Shown piece after piece: positions 42,050 to 54,471 of a stretch of DNA of 64,000 bases. The notes under the pieces are model-generated. The model saw only the letters and a list, made by a program, of their open reading frames with translations. It searched no databases and was not told the DNA's origin. The stretch spans positions 85,086 through 149,085 of the forward strand of contig NZ_KB235962.1 of the NCBI RefSeq assembly GCF_000332355.1, given 5' to 3'. The translations under genes were made by a program, and so were the position numbers. Every line of letters begins with the position of its first letter. The first letter of the stretch is position 1. The stretch is from Baaleninema simplex PCC 7105 (GTDB lineage Bacteria; Cyanobacteriota; Cyanobacteriia; Cyanobacteriales; Geitlerinemataceae).

Positions 42050-42398
42050 CGATCCACGTTCTTTAATATGTCAAGAATTATTGATTTAAATGAAGTTTAC
42101 ATTTTGTGTCAGTCGCCGGACTGAATTTTTCGCATGATGCTTAAAACGAGAGATCCTTTTACAGATCGAGATGTATCTCTCAATTGCCTCAACAGAGAGC
42201 CGTTTAGCCTCGATAGCGATCGCTCCTCTCTCCCTCACCCACCTGCGCGATCGCTCTTCGATCGCCACACCAACTTCACCCAGCCTTCATCCTTGACGCT
42301 ACCTCTTCTAAGAATTCAGGCTTCTTCGAGAGTTTTCGGCTCTGTTCCCGAACGAGCGCAAACTCATACTCAATTTGACAGATTATTTGGTAACGCGA

Positions 42399-45300
42399 AT
42401 GCTTAACTTAGCTGGCTATCGAGAAATCGACCTTATCTATACCGGGAACCACACCCTGGTCTATCGCGGACAACGGACTCAAGACAGCCGACCCGTCATC
42501 ATCAAAGTCTTACGCAACCCCAACCCCAACTTTAACGAATTAGTCCGGTTCCGCAACCAGTACGTCATTACCCGCTCTCTCGTCTCTCCCTATATCGTTC
42601 GCCCCCTAGCCCTCGAACGCTACGGCAACGGTTACGCTCTGATAATGCCCGACGAGGGAGCGATTCCTTTGTCTAACTACTGGCAACAGTCGTCACGTTC
42701 CTCAAGCGACTTTCTGTCGATCGCCATTCAACTAGCAGAAGCCCTGCATTTTCTCGCTCAGCAGCGAATCATCCACAAAGACATCAAGCCAGCCAACATC
42801 CTCGTTTGCCCCAACACCGGGAGGGTGAAACCGATCGACTTCTCGATCGCCTCCCTACTTCCCAAAGAACAACAACAGCTCACCAATCCCAACGTTCTCG
42901 AAGGAACGCTGGCCTACATTTCCCCAGAACAAACCGGACGGACAAACCGGAGTCTCGATTACCGCAGCGACTTCTACTCCCTCGGCGTTACGTTTTTCCA
43001 ACTCCTAACCGGACAACTTCCCTTTATCGCCACCGATCCGATGGAGTTAGTGCATTGTCACATCGCTCGCGGGGTCAAGTTTCCGCTCGGCAGTCCCGTC
43101 CCCGAGGCGATACAGTCGATCGTTCTCAAATTGATGGCCAAGAACGCCGAAGATCGCTATCAGAGTGCGTTGGGATTGAAATACGATCTCGAGCGATGTC
43201 GGCAACAGTGGGAAGACAAAGGGGCGATCGAACCCTTTGAGTTAGGCAAGCGAGATCTCTGCGATCGCTTCGCCGTTCCCGAAAAGCTCTACGGACGAGA
43301 AGTCGAAGTCCAAGCCTTGCTCGATGCCTTCGAGCGAGTTTCCCAAGGCCGAACCGAACTCATGCTGGTGTCGGGTTTCTCGGGCATCGGTAAAACTGCG
43401 GTCGTCAACGAAATCCACAAACCCATCGTGGCTCGCCGGGGGTATTTCGTCCGAGGAAAGTTCGACCAGCTCGATCGCAACATTCCGTTTTCAGGGTTCG
43501 TACGAGCCTTTCGAGACTTAATCGAACAACTGCTCGGCGACTCAGAAGCCCAACTGGCCGTCTGGAAGGTCGAGATTCTCGAGGCTGTCGGAGATAACGG
43601 TCGAGTTCTCATCGATGTGATTCCCGAATTAGAACAGATTATCGGTCCGCAACCGACCGTCCCCGAACTGTCTGGCAACGCCGCTCAAAACCGCTTTAAC
43701 TTGCTCTTGTCGAAATTTATGGCGGTTTTCACGACGCCCGAACATCCTCTCGTGATGTTTTTAGACGACTTGCAATGGATAGACTCGGCGTCGATCGACC
43801 TTATGAAAGTGTTGCTCGGTGAAAATCGGAGCGGTTACTTACTATTGCTGGGAGCTTATCGGGATAACGAAGTCTCTCCCGCCCATCCTTTAATGTTGAG
43901 TGTAGCGGAGTTGGAGAAAAACAAAGCCATCGTTTCCACGATCGCACTGCCGCCTTTAGCTCGACATCATATCGATCGCTTGGTTGCCGAAACGCTTAAT
44001 TGCAGTCAAGAACTCGCACAGCCTTTAAGCGAGTTGGTTTATCAAAAGACTCAAGGCAATCCGTTCTTTTGTATTCATTTTTTAAATAAATTATATGAAG
44101 ATAAACTGATTATATTTAATGCAGCGATCGGATTTTGGGAATGCGATCTCGCCCAAATTTGCGATGCAGCACTGACTGATAATATTGAAACATTGATGGT
44201 AGAGCGATTGCAAAAACTACCAGAACCCGCACGAGAAAGTTTGAAGCTAGCAGCTTGCTTGGGCGATCGCTTCGATTTAGAAGCCTTATCAGTTGTTTGT
44301 AACAAGGACGAAGAGGAAATCGTTACGGAAATTTGGCCGGCTGTACAAGAAGGACTCGTTCTGCCGATCGGCAAAGCTTATAACTTTTTCCAAAAAGATT
44401 TCAACAATACCACTACCCAGTCATCAACCGTCAGCTATCGCTTTCTACACGATCGCGTCCAACAAGCAGCCTATTCTCTCATTCCCGATTCTCAAAAACA
44501 AACCACTCACTACCATATCGGTCGACGTTTACTCAACAGGATACCGCCAGACGCCCGAGAAGAGCAAATTTTTGAACTCGTCAGCCAACTCAACTACGGC
44601 GTTGCGTTAATGAACGATCTCAGACAACGAGACGAACTCGCACGACTCAATCTCGTTGCTAGCCGTAAAGCCCGCAGTTCTACGGCTTATCGAGCGGGTT
44701 ACAGCTATGCTCGAACCGGAATTTTATTACTCCAAGAAGATGCTTGGTTGCGGCAGTACGATATCAGTTTAGAGTTGCACGAATTCGCCGCAGAATTTGC
44801 ATTACTGTGTGGCGAATTCGAGGCAATGAATCAATTTATCGAAACGGTTATCGATCGCACTGAATCGATCCTCGATCGCATTGCCGTTTACCGCATCAAA
44901 ATTCAGGCGTATACCTCTCAAAACAAACCGCCACAAGCGATTGCCGTTGCTCTAGAAGTTTTAGAACAGTTCGGTATTACGTTCCCAAAAAATGCAACAG
45001 CTAGCGATCTTCGGCAAAAAGTTGCGGAAGTCAAAACACAGTTGGAAGATCGAAAAATTGAAGACTTAGCTCGTCTTCCCCTTATGACAGATCGTGAAAA
45101 AATTGCGATCGTCCAAATAATTAGTCATATCATGCCTGCGGCTTATATGTCAGAACCTTCTTTATATACAGTTCTAGCTTGTTTGTCAGTAGAAATCTCC
45201 ATTCAATATGGAAACGTCCCCGAATCGACTCATGGATATGCAGGATATGGATTTCTGGCTTGTAATCGCTTGAAAGATGTAGAGACGGGCGTGCAGTTCG

Positions 45301-48300
45301 GCCAACTCGCTCTTCAATTAGTTTCTACTCTAGAGAAAAATGCAGTCAAACCTCTGGCTGCATTTGTCGTTGGATTTGTTATTTTACATCGAAAATCTCA
45401 CATTAAAAAAACGCTGCCGCTACTCCAAGAGGTTTACAGGCTAGGACTAGAAGTCGGCAATCTAGAATTTGTCGGATATAGTGCTGGAACTTTGTGCTGT
45501 CATTCGTTTTGGTGCGGTCATTCTCTCTCTACTTTAGAGCTAGAAATAAAATCTTACTGTCAAGCGTTGATGCAATTCAACCAGCTTACAACAGTCAATT
45601 GGTGTCGCATTTATTGGCAATCGACTTTAAATTTACTGGACGCGACAGAACGTCCCAGTTATTTAGCAGGAGAAGGTCTTCAAGAAGCAGAATTTTTACC
45701 AAAACTGCTAGAATCTCGCGAATTCACAGCCTTGTATTTCTTCTATTTATCTAAACTGATGCTGAGCTACATATTCGGAGAAGTCGAATCGGCTCGCGAT
45801 CGCGCTGCCGAGTGCCAGCAATATTTGATGGGCGGTACGGGAACCATCGGCGAACCCATCTTTTATTTTTACGAGTCCTTGAGCGCGATCGCCTCGCTGG
45901 GTGAAGTTTCTACCAACACTGACGAAGGATTGCAGAAGGTCGAGCGAAACCAAAGAAAACTACAACACTGGGTAAACTACGCTCCAACGAACTATCAACA
46001 TAAAGTCGATTTAGTCGAAGCGGAAAAATGTCGAGTTTTAGGGTACAAAGCCGAGGCGATCGAGCTGTACGATCGCGCGATCGCCGGTGCGAAAGCCAAC
46101 GAATACATCCAAGAAGAAGCCCTGGCTAACGAACTGGCAGCCAAATTTTACCTCGACTGGGGCAAAGACAAAGTGGCGGCCAGCTACATGAGCGATGCCT
46201 ATTACAGTTATGCCCGCTGGGGGTCTAAAGCCAAAGTCGAAGACTTAGAAACCCGTTACCCTCAACTGCTGGCACCTTTACTCCAACAGTCGAACCCGCG
46301 ATCGCGTACCACTACGACCTCAATTTCCACCCCTACCGGAGCCGTCACCTCCAGCAGTACCACCAGTTCGCTAGACTTAGCCTCCGCCATCAAAGCCTCC
46401 CAAGCCATTTCCGGGGAAATTCAACTCGAACGATTGCTTTCCCAATTGATGCAAGTGGTGATGGAAAATGCCGGAGCCTCCAAGAGTGCGTTACTCCTGC
46501 CCCATCGAAACACCCTAGCATTGGTCGCTCTGGCATCTTATACCGAGGCCGACCCAACCATTCGAGTCGCCTCTCTCGGAGAATCCCTCACACTCGAACC
46601 GGAACGAGAAGTTCCCGTTAGCATCGTCAATACCGTCTGGCGAACCCAAGATCCTCTGATCCTTCAGGACACGATCGCCGAAACCAAATTTTCCACCGAT
46701 TCCTATCTCGTTCGGCATCCCCCCAAAAGCATTCTCTCTATGCCGCTGCTCGATCGCGGCAAGTGTATCGGGGTGTTGTACCTGGAAAACCGACTTACCA
46801 CAGATGCCTTTACCGGCGATCGCCTACAGCTTCTGAACCTCTTCTGCTCGCAAGCGGCGATTTCCATCGAAAACGCCCTGCTCTATCACAATCTAGAAGA
46901 AGCGAACCAACAGCTAGAGAGCTATTCTCACACCCTCGAACAAAAAGTTGAAGAACGCACCGCCGAACTCCAACAGGCCAAAGAAGCGGCCGACGCGGCC
47001 AACGCGGCCAAAAGCGAGTTTCTCTCCAACATGAGCCACGAGTTACGAACCCCCCTCAACGGCATCCTCGGCTACGCGCAAATCCTCCAACGGGAACGCA
47101 ACCTCACGCCTCGCTTTAGCGAAGGATTAAACGTCATCCGCCAAAGCGGTCGGCACTTGCTGACGTTGATTAACGATATCCTCGACCTCTCGAAAATCGA
47201 AGCTCGCAAGATGGAACTGTATCCGTCGGCGGTGAACCTCTCGGCGTTTCTCAACAGTGTCGTGGGCATCATTCAAATGCGAGCGATCGAAAAAGATATC
47301 TACTTTGACTGCGATGCTGCTCCTAACTTACCCGTGGGGATTCAAACCGACGAAAAACGCCTGCGTCAAGTTCTCATCAACCTGCTGGGAAATGCCGTTA
47401 AATTTACCGACTCCGGACAAGTGACGCTACGAGTTTCTCAAATTGCCCGCCGAGAGGCGATCGCCACCCTTCGCTTTGAGATCGTCGATACGGGAGTGGG
47501 GATGAGCGACGACCAACTCGAAAAAATCTTCCAACCCTTCGAGCAGGTGGGAGATACGACGCGTCGAGCGGCCGGAACGGGGTTAGGCTTAGCCATTTCC
47601 CGCCAACTGGTGGAGTTGATGGGGGGACAACTCCAGGTGAGCAGCCGACTTGGGGAGGGTTCGACCTTCTGGTTCGAGGTCAGCTTTGAAGCGAAGCAGG
47701 ACAACCGTAACGTCACCCGATCGGCGAGCGGCGATCGCATTGTCGGCTACCAAGGACGACGACGCCGTATTTTAGCCGCCGACGACAAACTCGAGAGTCG
47801 CTTGGTGTTGTTGAATCTACTGGAGCCGTTAGGGTTCGAGATGATTTTGGCCGAAGACGGCCAACAAGAATTGCAGTTAGCTCTCCAGCATCGACCCGAC
47901 GCCATTATCACCGATTTAATCATGCCGGTGATGAGTGGGTTTGAAGCGATACAGGAGCTTCGTCGTCACAGCGAACTTCAGGAGATCCCGATTATCGCGA
48001 TTTCTGCCAGTCTGCTCGACCGCGACGGACAGAGTCGAATTTCCCGTTGCGATGCCTTCGTGGCCAAACCCATCGATGCCGAGTTGTTGTTGGCGGCTCT
48101 CGGGGAGCAGTTGCAACTCGAATGGGTGTACGAAGCGATCGAGGTGGAAACCGAACCGTCCGAGGAGGCGGTTAGCGGACCGATCGTGCCGCCGCCACCG
48201 TCGGAAATCGAGGTGCTGTACGACTTCGCGAGGATGGGCAATATGAAGCGAATTCGCGATCGCGCGGTCTATCTCGAGCAGCTCGATCCTCAATATCGTC

Positions 48301-48404
48301 CGTTTGCCCGAAAACTTCAAGACTTGGCTCGTGGCTTTGAAGACCGAGCGCTTTTAGCCTTCATCGCGCAATCTCGATCCGTGGAAACTGGAGAACCGAA
48401 ATGA
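42399..48404 (+). CDS. Giant hybrid kinase 1: Ser/Thr kinase - ATPase - GAF - His kinase - receiver
   Basis: The 2001-residue protein starts at ATG 42399 ([10 protein letters not shown]); TTG 42375 is an alternative. The Ser/Thr kinase domain (1-270) has Lys36, HKDIKPAN (Asp128) and DFS (147-149) in place of DFG. A STAND/AAA ATPase follows with GFSGIGKT (326-333) and FLDDLQW (Asp456/457). A helical, TPR-like region spans about 560-1300. A GAF domain (about 1340-1490) comes before a coiled coil. The histidine kinase has [12 protein letters not shown] with His1547, an N box and GTGLGLAIS. The receiver has its phospho-Asp at about 1839. Cyanobacteria are known to have such trifunctional kinases; signal and target are unknown here. 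First of three tandem copies; its stop overlaps copy 2 (ATGA). Confidence 0.92.
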   Translation: MLNLAGYREIDLIYTGNHTLVYRGQRTQDSRPVIIKVLRNPNPNFNELVRFRNQYVITRSLVSPYIVRPLALERYGNGYALIMPDEGAIPLSNYWQQSSRSSSDFLSIAIQLAEALHFLAQQRIIHKDIKPANILVCPNTGRVKPIDFSIASLLPKEQQQLTNPNVLEGTLAYISPEQTGRTNRSLDYRSDFYSLGVTFFQLLTGQLPFIATDPMELVHCHIARGVKFPLGSPVPEAIQSIVLKLMAKNAEDRYQSALGLKYDLERCRQQWEDKGAIEPFELGKRDLCDRFAVPEKLYGREVEVQALLDAFERVSQGRTELMLVSGFSGIGKTAVVNEIHKPIVARRGYFVRGKFDQLDRNIPFSGFVRAFRDLIEQLLGDSEAQLAVWKVEILEAVGDNGRVLIDVIPELEQIIGPQPTVPELSGNAAQNRFNLLLSKFMAVFTTPEHPLVMFLDDLQWIDSASIDLMKVLLGENRSGYLLLLGAYRDNEVSPAHPLMLSVAELEKNKAIVSTIALPPLARHHIDRLVAETLNCSQELAQPLSELVYQKTQGNPFFCIHFLNKLYEDKLIIFNAAIGFWECDLAQICDAALTDNIETLMVERLQKLPEPARESLKLAACLGDRFDLEALSVVCNKDEEEIVTEIWPAVQEGLVLPIGKAYNFFQKDFNNTTTQSSTVSYRFLHDRVQQAAYSLIPDSQKQTTHYHIGRRLLNRIPPDAREEQIFELVSQLNYGVALMNDLRQRDELARLNLVASRKARSSTAYRAGYSYARTGILLLQEDAWLRQYDISLELHEFAAEFALLCGEFEAMNQFIETVIDRTESILDRIAVYRIKIQAYTSQNKPPQAIAVALEVLEQFGITFPKNATASDLRQKVAEVKTQLEDRKIEDLARLPLMTDREKIAIVQIISHIMPAAYMSEPSLYTVLACLSVEISIQYGNVPESTHGYAGYGFLACNRLKDVETGVQFGQLALQLVSTLEKNAVKPLAAFVVGFVILHRKSHIKKTLPLLQEVYRLGLEVGNLEFVGYSAGTLCCHSFWCGHSLSTLELEIKSYCQALMQFNQLTTVNWCRIYWQSTLNLLDATERPSYLAGEGLQEAEFLPKLLESREFTALYFFYLSKLMLSYIFGEVESARDRAAECQQYLMGGTGTIGEPIFYFYESLSAIASLGEVSTNTDEGLQKVERNQRKLQHWVNYAPTNYQHKVDLVEAEKCRVLGYKAEAIELYDRAIAGAKANEYIQEEALANELAAKFYLDWGKDKVAASYMSDAYYSYARWGSKAKVEDLETRYPQLLAPLLQQSNPRSRTTTTSISTPTGAVTSSSTTSSLDLASAIKASQAISGEIQLERLLSQLMQVVMENAGASKSALLLPHRNTLALVALASYTEADPTIRVASLGESLTLEPEREVPVSIVNTVWRTQDPLILQDTIAETKFSTDSYLVRHPPKSILSMPLLDRGKCIGVLYLENRLTTDAFTGDRLQLLNLFCSQAAISIENALLYHNLEEANQQLESYSHTLEQKVEERTAELQQAKEAADAANAAKSEFLSNMSHELRTPLNGILGYAQILQRERNLTPRFSEGLNVIRQSGRHLLTLINDILDLSKIEARKMELYPSAVNLSAFLNSVVGIIQMRAIEKDIYFDCDAAPNLPVGIQTDEKRLRQVLINLLGNAVKFTDSGQVTLRVSQIARREAIATLRFEIVDTGVGMSDDQLEKIFQPFEQVGDTTRRAAGTGLGLAISRQLVELMGGQLQVSSRLGEGSTFWFEVSFEAKQDNRNVTRSASGDRIVGYQGRRRRILAADDKLESRLVLLNLLEPLGFEMILAEDGQQELQLALQHRPDAIITDLIMPVMSGFEAIQELRRHSELQEIPIIAISASLLDRDGQSRISRCDAFVAKPIDAELLLAALGEQLQLEWVYEAIEVETEPSEEAVSGPIVPPPPSEIEVLYDFARMGNMKRIRDRAVYLEQLDPQYRPFARKLQDLARGFEDRALLAFIAQSRSVETGEPK

Positions 48405-51400
48405 TGACTGAAAACACGACCCTTCTTCCTGGCTACAGTCACCTCGAACTGTTGCACTCTAGCTCTCGAACCTTGGTTTATCGGGGACGGCGAGCGATCG
48501 ACGGTCGAGCGGTGATTCTCAAACTGCTCGATGCCGAGTATCCCAGTTTCCGCGAACTGGTCAATTTCCGCAACCAGTACGCCATTGCCAAAAACCTCGA
48601 TTGTCCCGGTGTGGTCGAGCCTCTGGCGCTGGAGAACTACCGCAACAGTTGCATTTTGGTGATGCCCGACGAAGGGGCGATTTCTCTAGCCCACTATGCC
48701 GCCGACCGGCCTTTAAGTCTGGGGGAATTTTTGCCCGTTGCCATAGCTTTGGCACAGATTCTCGAGGGACTGTATCGAAGTCGGGTGATTCATAAAGACA
48801 TCAAACCGGCAAATATTCTCATTCACCCCGACACCAAGCAAGTGAAACTGATCGATTTTTCGATCGCCTCCCAATTACCCAAAGAACAACAACAACCGAT
48901 CGACCCGAACGTTCTCGAAGGTACCCTCGCTTATATTTCCCCCGAACAAACCGGACGCATGAATCGCAGCATCGATTACCGCAGCGATTTCTATTCCCTC
49001 GGCGTTACCTTTTACGAGCTGCTGACGGGACAGCTCCCCTTTATTGCCAGCGATCCGATGGAGTTAGTGCATTGTCACATCGCTCGCGAGGCTAAGTTTC
49101 CTGACGGGAGTTCGGTTCCCGAGGCGGTGCGGGCGATCGTTCTCAAGTTGATGGCCAAGAACGCTGAAGACCGCTATCAGAGTGCGTTGGGGTTGAAATA
49201 CGACCTCGAGCGATGTTGGCAACAGTGGCAGGAAACCGGAGCGATCGAACCCTTTGAGTTGGGAGAGCGAGATGTGTGCGATCGCTTTACCATTCCCGAA
49301 AAGCTCTACGGACGAGAAGCCGAAGTGCGATCGTTACTCGAGGCGTTCGATCGCGTGGCTGGCGGTGTCACAGAAATGATGTTGGTGGCGGGTTTTTCGG
49401 GGATTGGCAAAACCGCCGTGATTAACGAAGTTCACAAACCCATCGTCGCCCGACGGGGGTATTTCATTAAAGGCAAATTCGACCAATTCAACCGTAATAT
49501 TCCTCTGAGCGCCTTCGTACAAGCTTTTCGAGATTTAATGGAGCAACTGCTTTGTGAATCGGACGAAGAACTGGCCGCCTGGAAAGCCAAAATTCTCGAC
49601 GCCGTCGGAGAAAGCGGTCGAGTCCTCATCGAAGTCATTCCCGAGTTAGAACACATTATCGGACCGCAACCGTCCGTCCCCGAACTGTCGGGTAATGCCG
49701 CTCAAAATCGCTTCAATTTACTTTTTCAAAAATTTATTGAGGTTTTCACCACCTCCGAGCATCCTCTAGTCATTTTTTTAGACGATTTACAGTGGGTCGA
49801 TTTAGCCTCGCTCGCTTTAATTGAAGTGTTGGCGATCGAAAATCGCACGGGGTATTTGTTGTTACTGGGAGCGTATCGCGACAATGAAATTATTCCAACT
49901 CATCCATTAATGTTGAGCCTTAAAAAAATTAAGGAGCATCAAGCAATTGTTTCTACAGTTTCTCTGCAACCTTTAAAACGAGATAGAATCGATCGCTTGA
50001 TTGCAGAAACGTTGTGCTGTGACAAAAAATCTGCTCGACCGCTGACGGAGTTAGTGGAACTCAAAACCCAAGGAAATCCCTTTTTTGTCATCCAGTTTCT
50101 TACAACACTTTACGAAGAGCAACTCATCGTTTTTAATTCGACTTTGGGACATTGGGAATGCGATCTTTCTCGCGTACGAGAAGTAACGCTTACCGATAAT
50201 GTGGTGGAATACATTGTCAAGAGTTTGCAAAAGCTACCCGAAACAACTCGAGATGTGTTAAAGTTAGCAGCTTGTATTGGTAGCCAATTTGAAATCGAAA
50301 CGTTATCGGTAATTTGTGAAGTATCTGAAGAAGCGATCGCCGATCGAATTTGGGTGGCACTTCAAGCGGGTTTGATTTTGCCAGTGAGCGAATCTTATAA
50401 GTTTTTTCATCATTTAGAGACAGATAAAACATCGATCGATTTCAGTAAAACTGATAGTATTTCAGTTGGCTCTGTGACCTATCGTTTTTTACACGATCGC
50501 GTTCAGCAGGCTGCTTATTCACTTATTCTAGAAGAGCAAAAACAAGCAACTCACTTCAAAATCGGGCGACGGCTCCTTGAAAAAACCCCATCGGAAAAGC
50601 AAGAAGAAACGATCTTCTCCATCGTCAGCCAGTTGAATATTGGTTACAGATTATTAACCACACAAGTCGAACGGGATTATCTCGCTCAGCTTAACTTGAA
50701 AGCCGCACAGAAAGCCAAACTTGCTACCGCTTATGCCGCCGCACAATCGTACTTGAATATAGGGATAGAACTGCTCAGCTTTGAGGGTTGGTCTCGGCAA
50801 TACGCCCTTACGTTATCGCTTTATAAATTGGCAGCAGAGATAGCATATCTCAACGGCAACTTAGAGGAAATGGAGGTTTTGGGCGATCGCGTTTTACAAA
50901 ATTCTAAAAATATTGTCGAAAACATCAAAATTTACGAAATCAAGATAACAGCTTACACGTCACAAAATCGTATCGACGAAGGAATTGAAGTCGGATTGCA
51001 CGCTCTCGAAATTTTAGGAATTGTGTTTCCTAAAATCCCCAAACCCTCAGATCTGCAACGCGAACTCGAAACAGTGATGGCGAGTTCTATTGGAAAAAAA
51101 CCGTTGGCTGCACTCGATTTTTCAGAAATGACCGATCCGGTAAAACTCGCCGCCATGAGCCTTTTATCGACCTTATTTCCTCCAGTTTATCTGTCTTTTC
51201 CCGATCTGATGCCACTACTCGTTTTAGAACAAGTGAAGTTGTCAATTCGATATGGAAATTCTCCTTGGTCGGCTTTAGCTTATGCAATTTACGGCGAAAT
51301 TCTCTGTGGGATTGTCGGTGACATTGAGTTAGGTTATCAATTTGGTGAACTTTCGTTAACATTACTTGACAAGTTTAACCAAAAAGCAATTCACGCTCGA

Positions 51401-54400
51401 ACCTTAGACATTCTCGAAGGGTTTGTTTTTCATTGGAAAGACCATGCCAAAAGTACGATCGAGCCGATGCGTTGGGCATATCAATGTGGCATGAAATCAG
51501 GTGAGTTTGAATGGGCCGGCTACACGGCGTTTAAAATCTGTCAGTATTCACTGTTTATCGGAAAAGAACTCACGGCTCTCGAACCGGAAATGAGTCTGTG
51601 GAGCCAAGACCTCGAGCGACTCCATCAAAAAATGGGAGTCAATTTAATTGCAGTGACGCGACAGACAGCTTTAAATTTAATCGCTCAGAGTGACACTCCT
51701 AGTTGTTTGGTGGGAGAAGCGGTCGATGAAAGGCAGTTACTGCCCACTTATTTAGAAAACAAAAATGGATACGGACTCCATTATTTTTATTTAAACAAAC
51801 TTATTCTATCCTATCTATTTGGAGAATTCGATTTAGCCATCCGCTATTCTGAATCTGCCGCCGACTATTTAGAAACTGTTACCGCCGCCCTCGCCGTTCC
51901 CGTCTTTCATTTCTACGATTCTTTAGCGCGACTGGCGATCGATGCAAATCTCGACTCGGACGATCGCCTGAAAAACCGAGACAAAATCAAGCAAAACCAA
52001 GACAAAATGAAAGTTTGGGCTGATTGCGCCCCCAGCAACTATTCCCATAAATTTGCTCTAGTCGAGGCAGAACGACATCGAATTTTAGGTGAAGACCTCG
52101 AAGCGATCGCACTGTTCGACCGAGCCATTGCCGAGGCCACTACGAACGACTATATCCACGAAGCAGCCCTAGCGAGCGAACGTGCCGCTCTCTTTTACCT
52201 CGATCGAGGAAATCTGAAAAGTGCCGCCAGTTATATGCAAGAAGCGTACTCGGGTTACGAACGATGGGGAGCCACCGCTAAAACCGAGCGACTGTTAGCC
52301 CAATATCCTCAACTACTCCAACCCGTTATTAATCGCCGAGATGCTCCGCTGGCTTCCCAAGAAACCATCGCGCCACTTTTTCCTCAAAGTACTCTATCTC
52401 ACCTTTCAAGCAGTAGCACCACTTCCGAAGGTCTCGATGCAGCCAGTCTCCTCAAAACTTGCCACATCATCTCAAGCGAACTACAACGCGATCGACTCAT
52501 TGCTAAACTCACTGGCGTTTTAATGGAAAATGCCGGAGCGACGAAATGCGCCTTAATGTTACCGACTGATTCTCACTGGTGCGTTGAAGCCCTGGCGACT
52601 TTAAAAGAACAACAACAGTTTGCTCAACATCCCCTCGAAACCAGCACTGAAGTTCCCGTTTCTCTGATTCGTTACGTTCGCCATCTCTGCGAAGCCTTAA
52701 CCTACGACAATATTACACAAGAGGAACGCTGGAGCAGCGATCGCTACATTCAAAAAAACCAACCCAAAAGTATTTTGTGTCTGCCCATTCTCAAACATGA
52801 GAGCTTTTTAGGTATTCTCTACTTAGAAAACGATCGAACCGTTGCCGCTTTTCCCCCTCGCCTGCAAGAAGTTCTGAAACTCCTTACCGCTCAAGTCGCG
52901 ATCGCCATTGAAAACGCCACTCTCTACCGCAACTTAGAACGTGCCAACCAACAACTGGAAGACTACTCTCACACCCTCGAACAAAAAGTTGAAGAACGCA
53001 CCGCCGAACTCCAACAGGCCAAAGAAGCGGCCGATGCGGCCAACGCGGCCAAAAGCGAGTTTCTCTCCAACATGAGCCACGAGTTACGAACCCCCCTCAA
53101 CGGCATCCTCGGCTACGCGCAAATCCTCCAACGAGAACGCAACCTCGCTCCTCGCTTTAGCGAAGGATTAAACGTCATCCGCCAAAGTGGTCGGCATTTG
53201 CTGACGTTGATTAACGATATCCTCGACCTCTCGAAAATCGAAGCTCGCAAGATGGAACTGTATCCGTCGGCAGTGAACCTCTCGACGTTTCTCGACAGTG
53301 TCGCCGGAATTATTCGGATGCGAGCGATCGAAAAAGATATTTACTTTGACTGCGATGCTGCTCCTAACTTACCCGTGGGGATTCACGCCGACGAAAAACG
53401 CCTGCGTCAAGTTCTCATCAACCTGCTGGGAAATGCCGTTAAATTTACCGACTCCGGACAAGTGACACTACGAGTTTCTCCAATTGCCCGCCGAGAGGCG
53501 ATCGCCACCCTTCGCTTTGAGATCGTCGATACGGGAGTGGGGATGAGCGACGACCAACTCGAAAAAATCTTCCAACCCTTCGAGCAGGTGGGAGATACGA
53601 CGCGTCGAGCGGCCGGAACGGGGTTAGGCTTAGCCATTTCCCGCCAACTGGTAGACTTGATGGGAGGACAGCTCCAGGTGAGCAGCCGACCTGGGGAGGG
53701 TTCGACCTTCTGGTTCGAGGTCAGCTTTGAAGCGAGTCAGGCAAAGACTTCAGTTACTTCATCTCGGGTCGGACGGATCGTCGGCTACCAAGGACGACGA
53801 CGCCGTATTTTAGCCGCCGACGACAAACTCGAGAGTCGCTTGGTGTTGTTGAATCTACTGGAGCCGTTAGGGTTTGAGATGATTTTGGCCGAAGACGGCC
53901 AACAAGAATTGCAGTTAGCTCTCCAGCATCGACCCGATGCCATTATCACCGATTTAATTATGCCGGTGATGAGTGGGTTTGAAGCGATACAAGAGATTCG
54001 CCGTCACAGCGAACTTCAGGAGATCCCAATTATCGCGATTTCTGCCAGTCTGCTCGACCGCGACGGACAGAGTCGAATTTCTCGTTGCGATGCCTTCGTG
54101 GCCAAACCCATCGACGCCGAGTTGTTGTTGGCGGCTCTCGGGGAGCAGTTGCAACTCGAATGGGTGTACGAAGCGATCGATGCGGAAACCGAACCGTCCG
54201 AGGAGGCGGTCAGCGGACCGATCGTGCCGCCGCCACCGTCGGAAATCGAGGTGCTGTACGACTTCGCGAGGATGGGCAATATGAAGCGAATTCGCGATCG
54301 CGCGGCCTATTTCGAGCAGCTCGATCCTCAATACCGTCTGTTTGCCCGAAAACTTCAAGACTTGGCTCGCGGCTTTGAAGACCGAGCTATTTTAACGTTT

Positions 54401-54421
54401 ATCCAACAATATCTGTCTTAA
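48401..54421 (+). CDS. Giant hybrid kinase 2 (paralogue, same architecture)
   Basis: 2006 residues from ATG 48401, which overlaps the copy 1 stop as ATGA; a second ATG follows directly and gives [20 protein letters not shown]. Same domain order as copy 1: kinase with [10 protein letters not shown] and IDFSIAS, ATPase with GFSGIGKT and FLDDLQW, helical middle part, GAF, His kinase with His about 1560, and receiver with Asp about 1851. The N-terminal kinase is nearly identical to copy 3. The His-kinase/receiver module is nearly identical to copy 1 at DNA level. The GAF region differs from both ([20 protein letters not shown]). This suggests a shared output but a different input. Very likely cotranscribed and translationally coupled with copy 1. 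Confidence 0.92.
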   Translation: MMTENTTLLPGYSHLELLHSSSRTLVYRGRRAIDGRAVILKLLDAEYPSFRELVNFRNQYAIAKNLDCPGVVEPLALENYRNSCILVMPDEGAISLAHYAADRPLSLGEFLPVAIALAQILEGLYRSRVIHKDIKPANILIHPDTKQVKLIDFSIASQLPKEQQQPIDPNVLEGTLAYISPEQTGRMNRSIDYRSDFYSLGVTFYELLTGQLPFIASDPMELVHCHIAREAKFPDGSSVPEAVRAIVLKLMAKNAEDRYQSALGLKYDLERCWQQWQETGAIEPFELGERDVCDRFTIPEKLYGREAEVRSLLEAFDRVAGGVTEMMLVAGFSGIGKTAVINEVHKPIVARRGYFIKGKFDQFNRNIPLSAFVQAFRDLMEQLLCESDEELAAWKAKILDAVGESGRVLIEVIPELEHIIGPQPSVPELSGNAAQNRFNLLFQKFIEVFTTSEHPLVIFLDDLQWVDLASLALIEVLAIENRTGYLLLLGAYRDNEIIPTHPLMLSLKKIKEHQAIVSTVSLQPLKRDRIDRLIAETLCCDKKSARPLTELVELKTQGNPFFVIQFLTTLYEEQLIVFNSTLGHWECDLSRVREVTLTDNVVEYIVKSLQKLPETTRDVLKLAACIGSQFEIETLSVICEVSEEAIADRIWVALQAGLILPVSESYKFFHHLETDKTSIDFSKTDSISVGSVTYRFLHDRVQQAAYSLILEEQKQATHFKIGRRLLEKTPSEKQEETIFSIVSQLNIGYRLLTTQVERDYLAQLNLKAAQKAKLATAYAAAQSYLNIGIELLSFEGWSRQYALTLSLYKLAAEIAYLNGNLEEMEVLGDRVLQNSKNIVENIKIYEIKITAYTSQNRIDEGIEVGLHALEILGIVFPKIPKPSDLQRELETVMASSIGKKPLAALDFSEMTDPVKLAAMSLLSTLFPPVYLSFPDLMPLLVLEQVKLSIRYGNSPWSALAYAIYGEILCGIVGDIELGYQFGELSLTLLDKFNQKAIHARTLDILEGFVFHWKDHAKSTIEPMRWAYQCGMKSGEFEWAGYTAFKICQYSLFIGKELTALEPEMSLWSQDLERLHQKMGVNLIAVTRQTALNLIAQSDTPSCLVGEAVDERQLLPTYLENKNGYGLHYFYLNKLILSYLFGEFDLAIRYSESAADYLETVTAALAVPVFHFYDSLARLAIDANLDSDDRLKNRDKIKQNQDKMKVWADCAPSNYSHKFALVEAERHRILGEDLEAIALFDRAIAEATTNDYIHEAALASERAALFYLDRGNLKSAASYMQEAYSGYERWGATAKTERLLAQYPQLLQPVINRRDAPLASQETIAPLFPQSTLSHLSSSSTTSEGLDAASLLKTCHIISSELQRDRLIAKLTGVLMENAGATKCALMLPTDSHWCVEALATLKEQQQFAQHPLETSTEVPVSLIRYVRHLCEALTYDNITQEERWSSDRYIQKNQPKSILCLPILKHESFLGILYLENDRTVAAFPPRLQEVLKLLTAQVAIAIENATLYRNLERANQQLEDYSHTLEQKVEERTAELQQAKEAADAANAAKSEFLSNMSHELRTPLNGILGYAQILQRERNLAPRFSEGLNVIRQSGRHLLTLINDILDLSKIEARKMELYPSAVNLSTFLDSVAGIIRMRAIEKDIYFDCDAAPNLPVGIHADEKRLRQVLINLLGNAVKFTDSGQVTLRVSPIARREAIATLRFEIVDTGVGMSDDQLEKIFQPFEQVGDTTRRAAGTGLGLAISRQLVDLMGGQLQVSSRPGEGSTFWFEVSFEASQAKTSVTSSRVGRIVGYQGRRRRILAADDKLESRLVLLNLLEPLGFEMILAEDGQQELQLALQHRPDAIITDLIMPVMSGFEAIQEIRRHSELQEIPIIAISASLLDRDGQSRISRCDAFVAKPIDAELLLAALGEQLQLEWVYEAIDAETEPSEEAVSGPIVPPPPSEIEVLYDFARMGNMKRIRDRAAYFEQLDPQYRLFARKLQDLARGFEDRAILTFIQQYLS

Positions 54422-54471
54422 AACAAAACTTGTTTTACAACAGATATTGCAATTGACCCAGAAAACGAACG

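Larger units (their letters stand above)
41286..42398. other. Gene-free region of 1.1 kb before the kinase cluster
   Basis: The region is AT-rich and has no credible gene; an ORF at 42134-42406 overlaps the next gene and shows no motif. It contains GGGAATA/GGGAACG repeats (41341-41383), a 13-bp perfect hairpin (41604-41637), a CTGACAGTCAG dyad near 41870-41880 and a possible MITE (41898-42049). The promoter of the three large kinase genes should be in its right part, but I could not pick one with confidence. Confidence 0.5.

Noticed and set aside
42134-42406. 90-codon ORF before the first giant kinase
   Set aside because: It overlaps the kinase start, has no motif and no ribosome-binding site.
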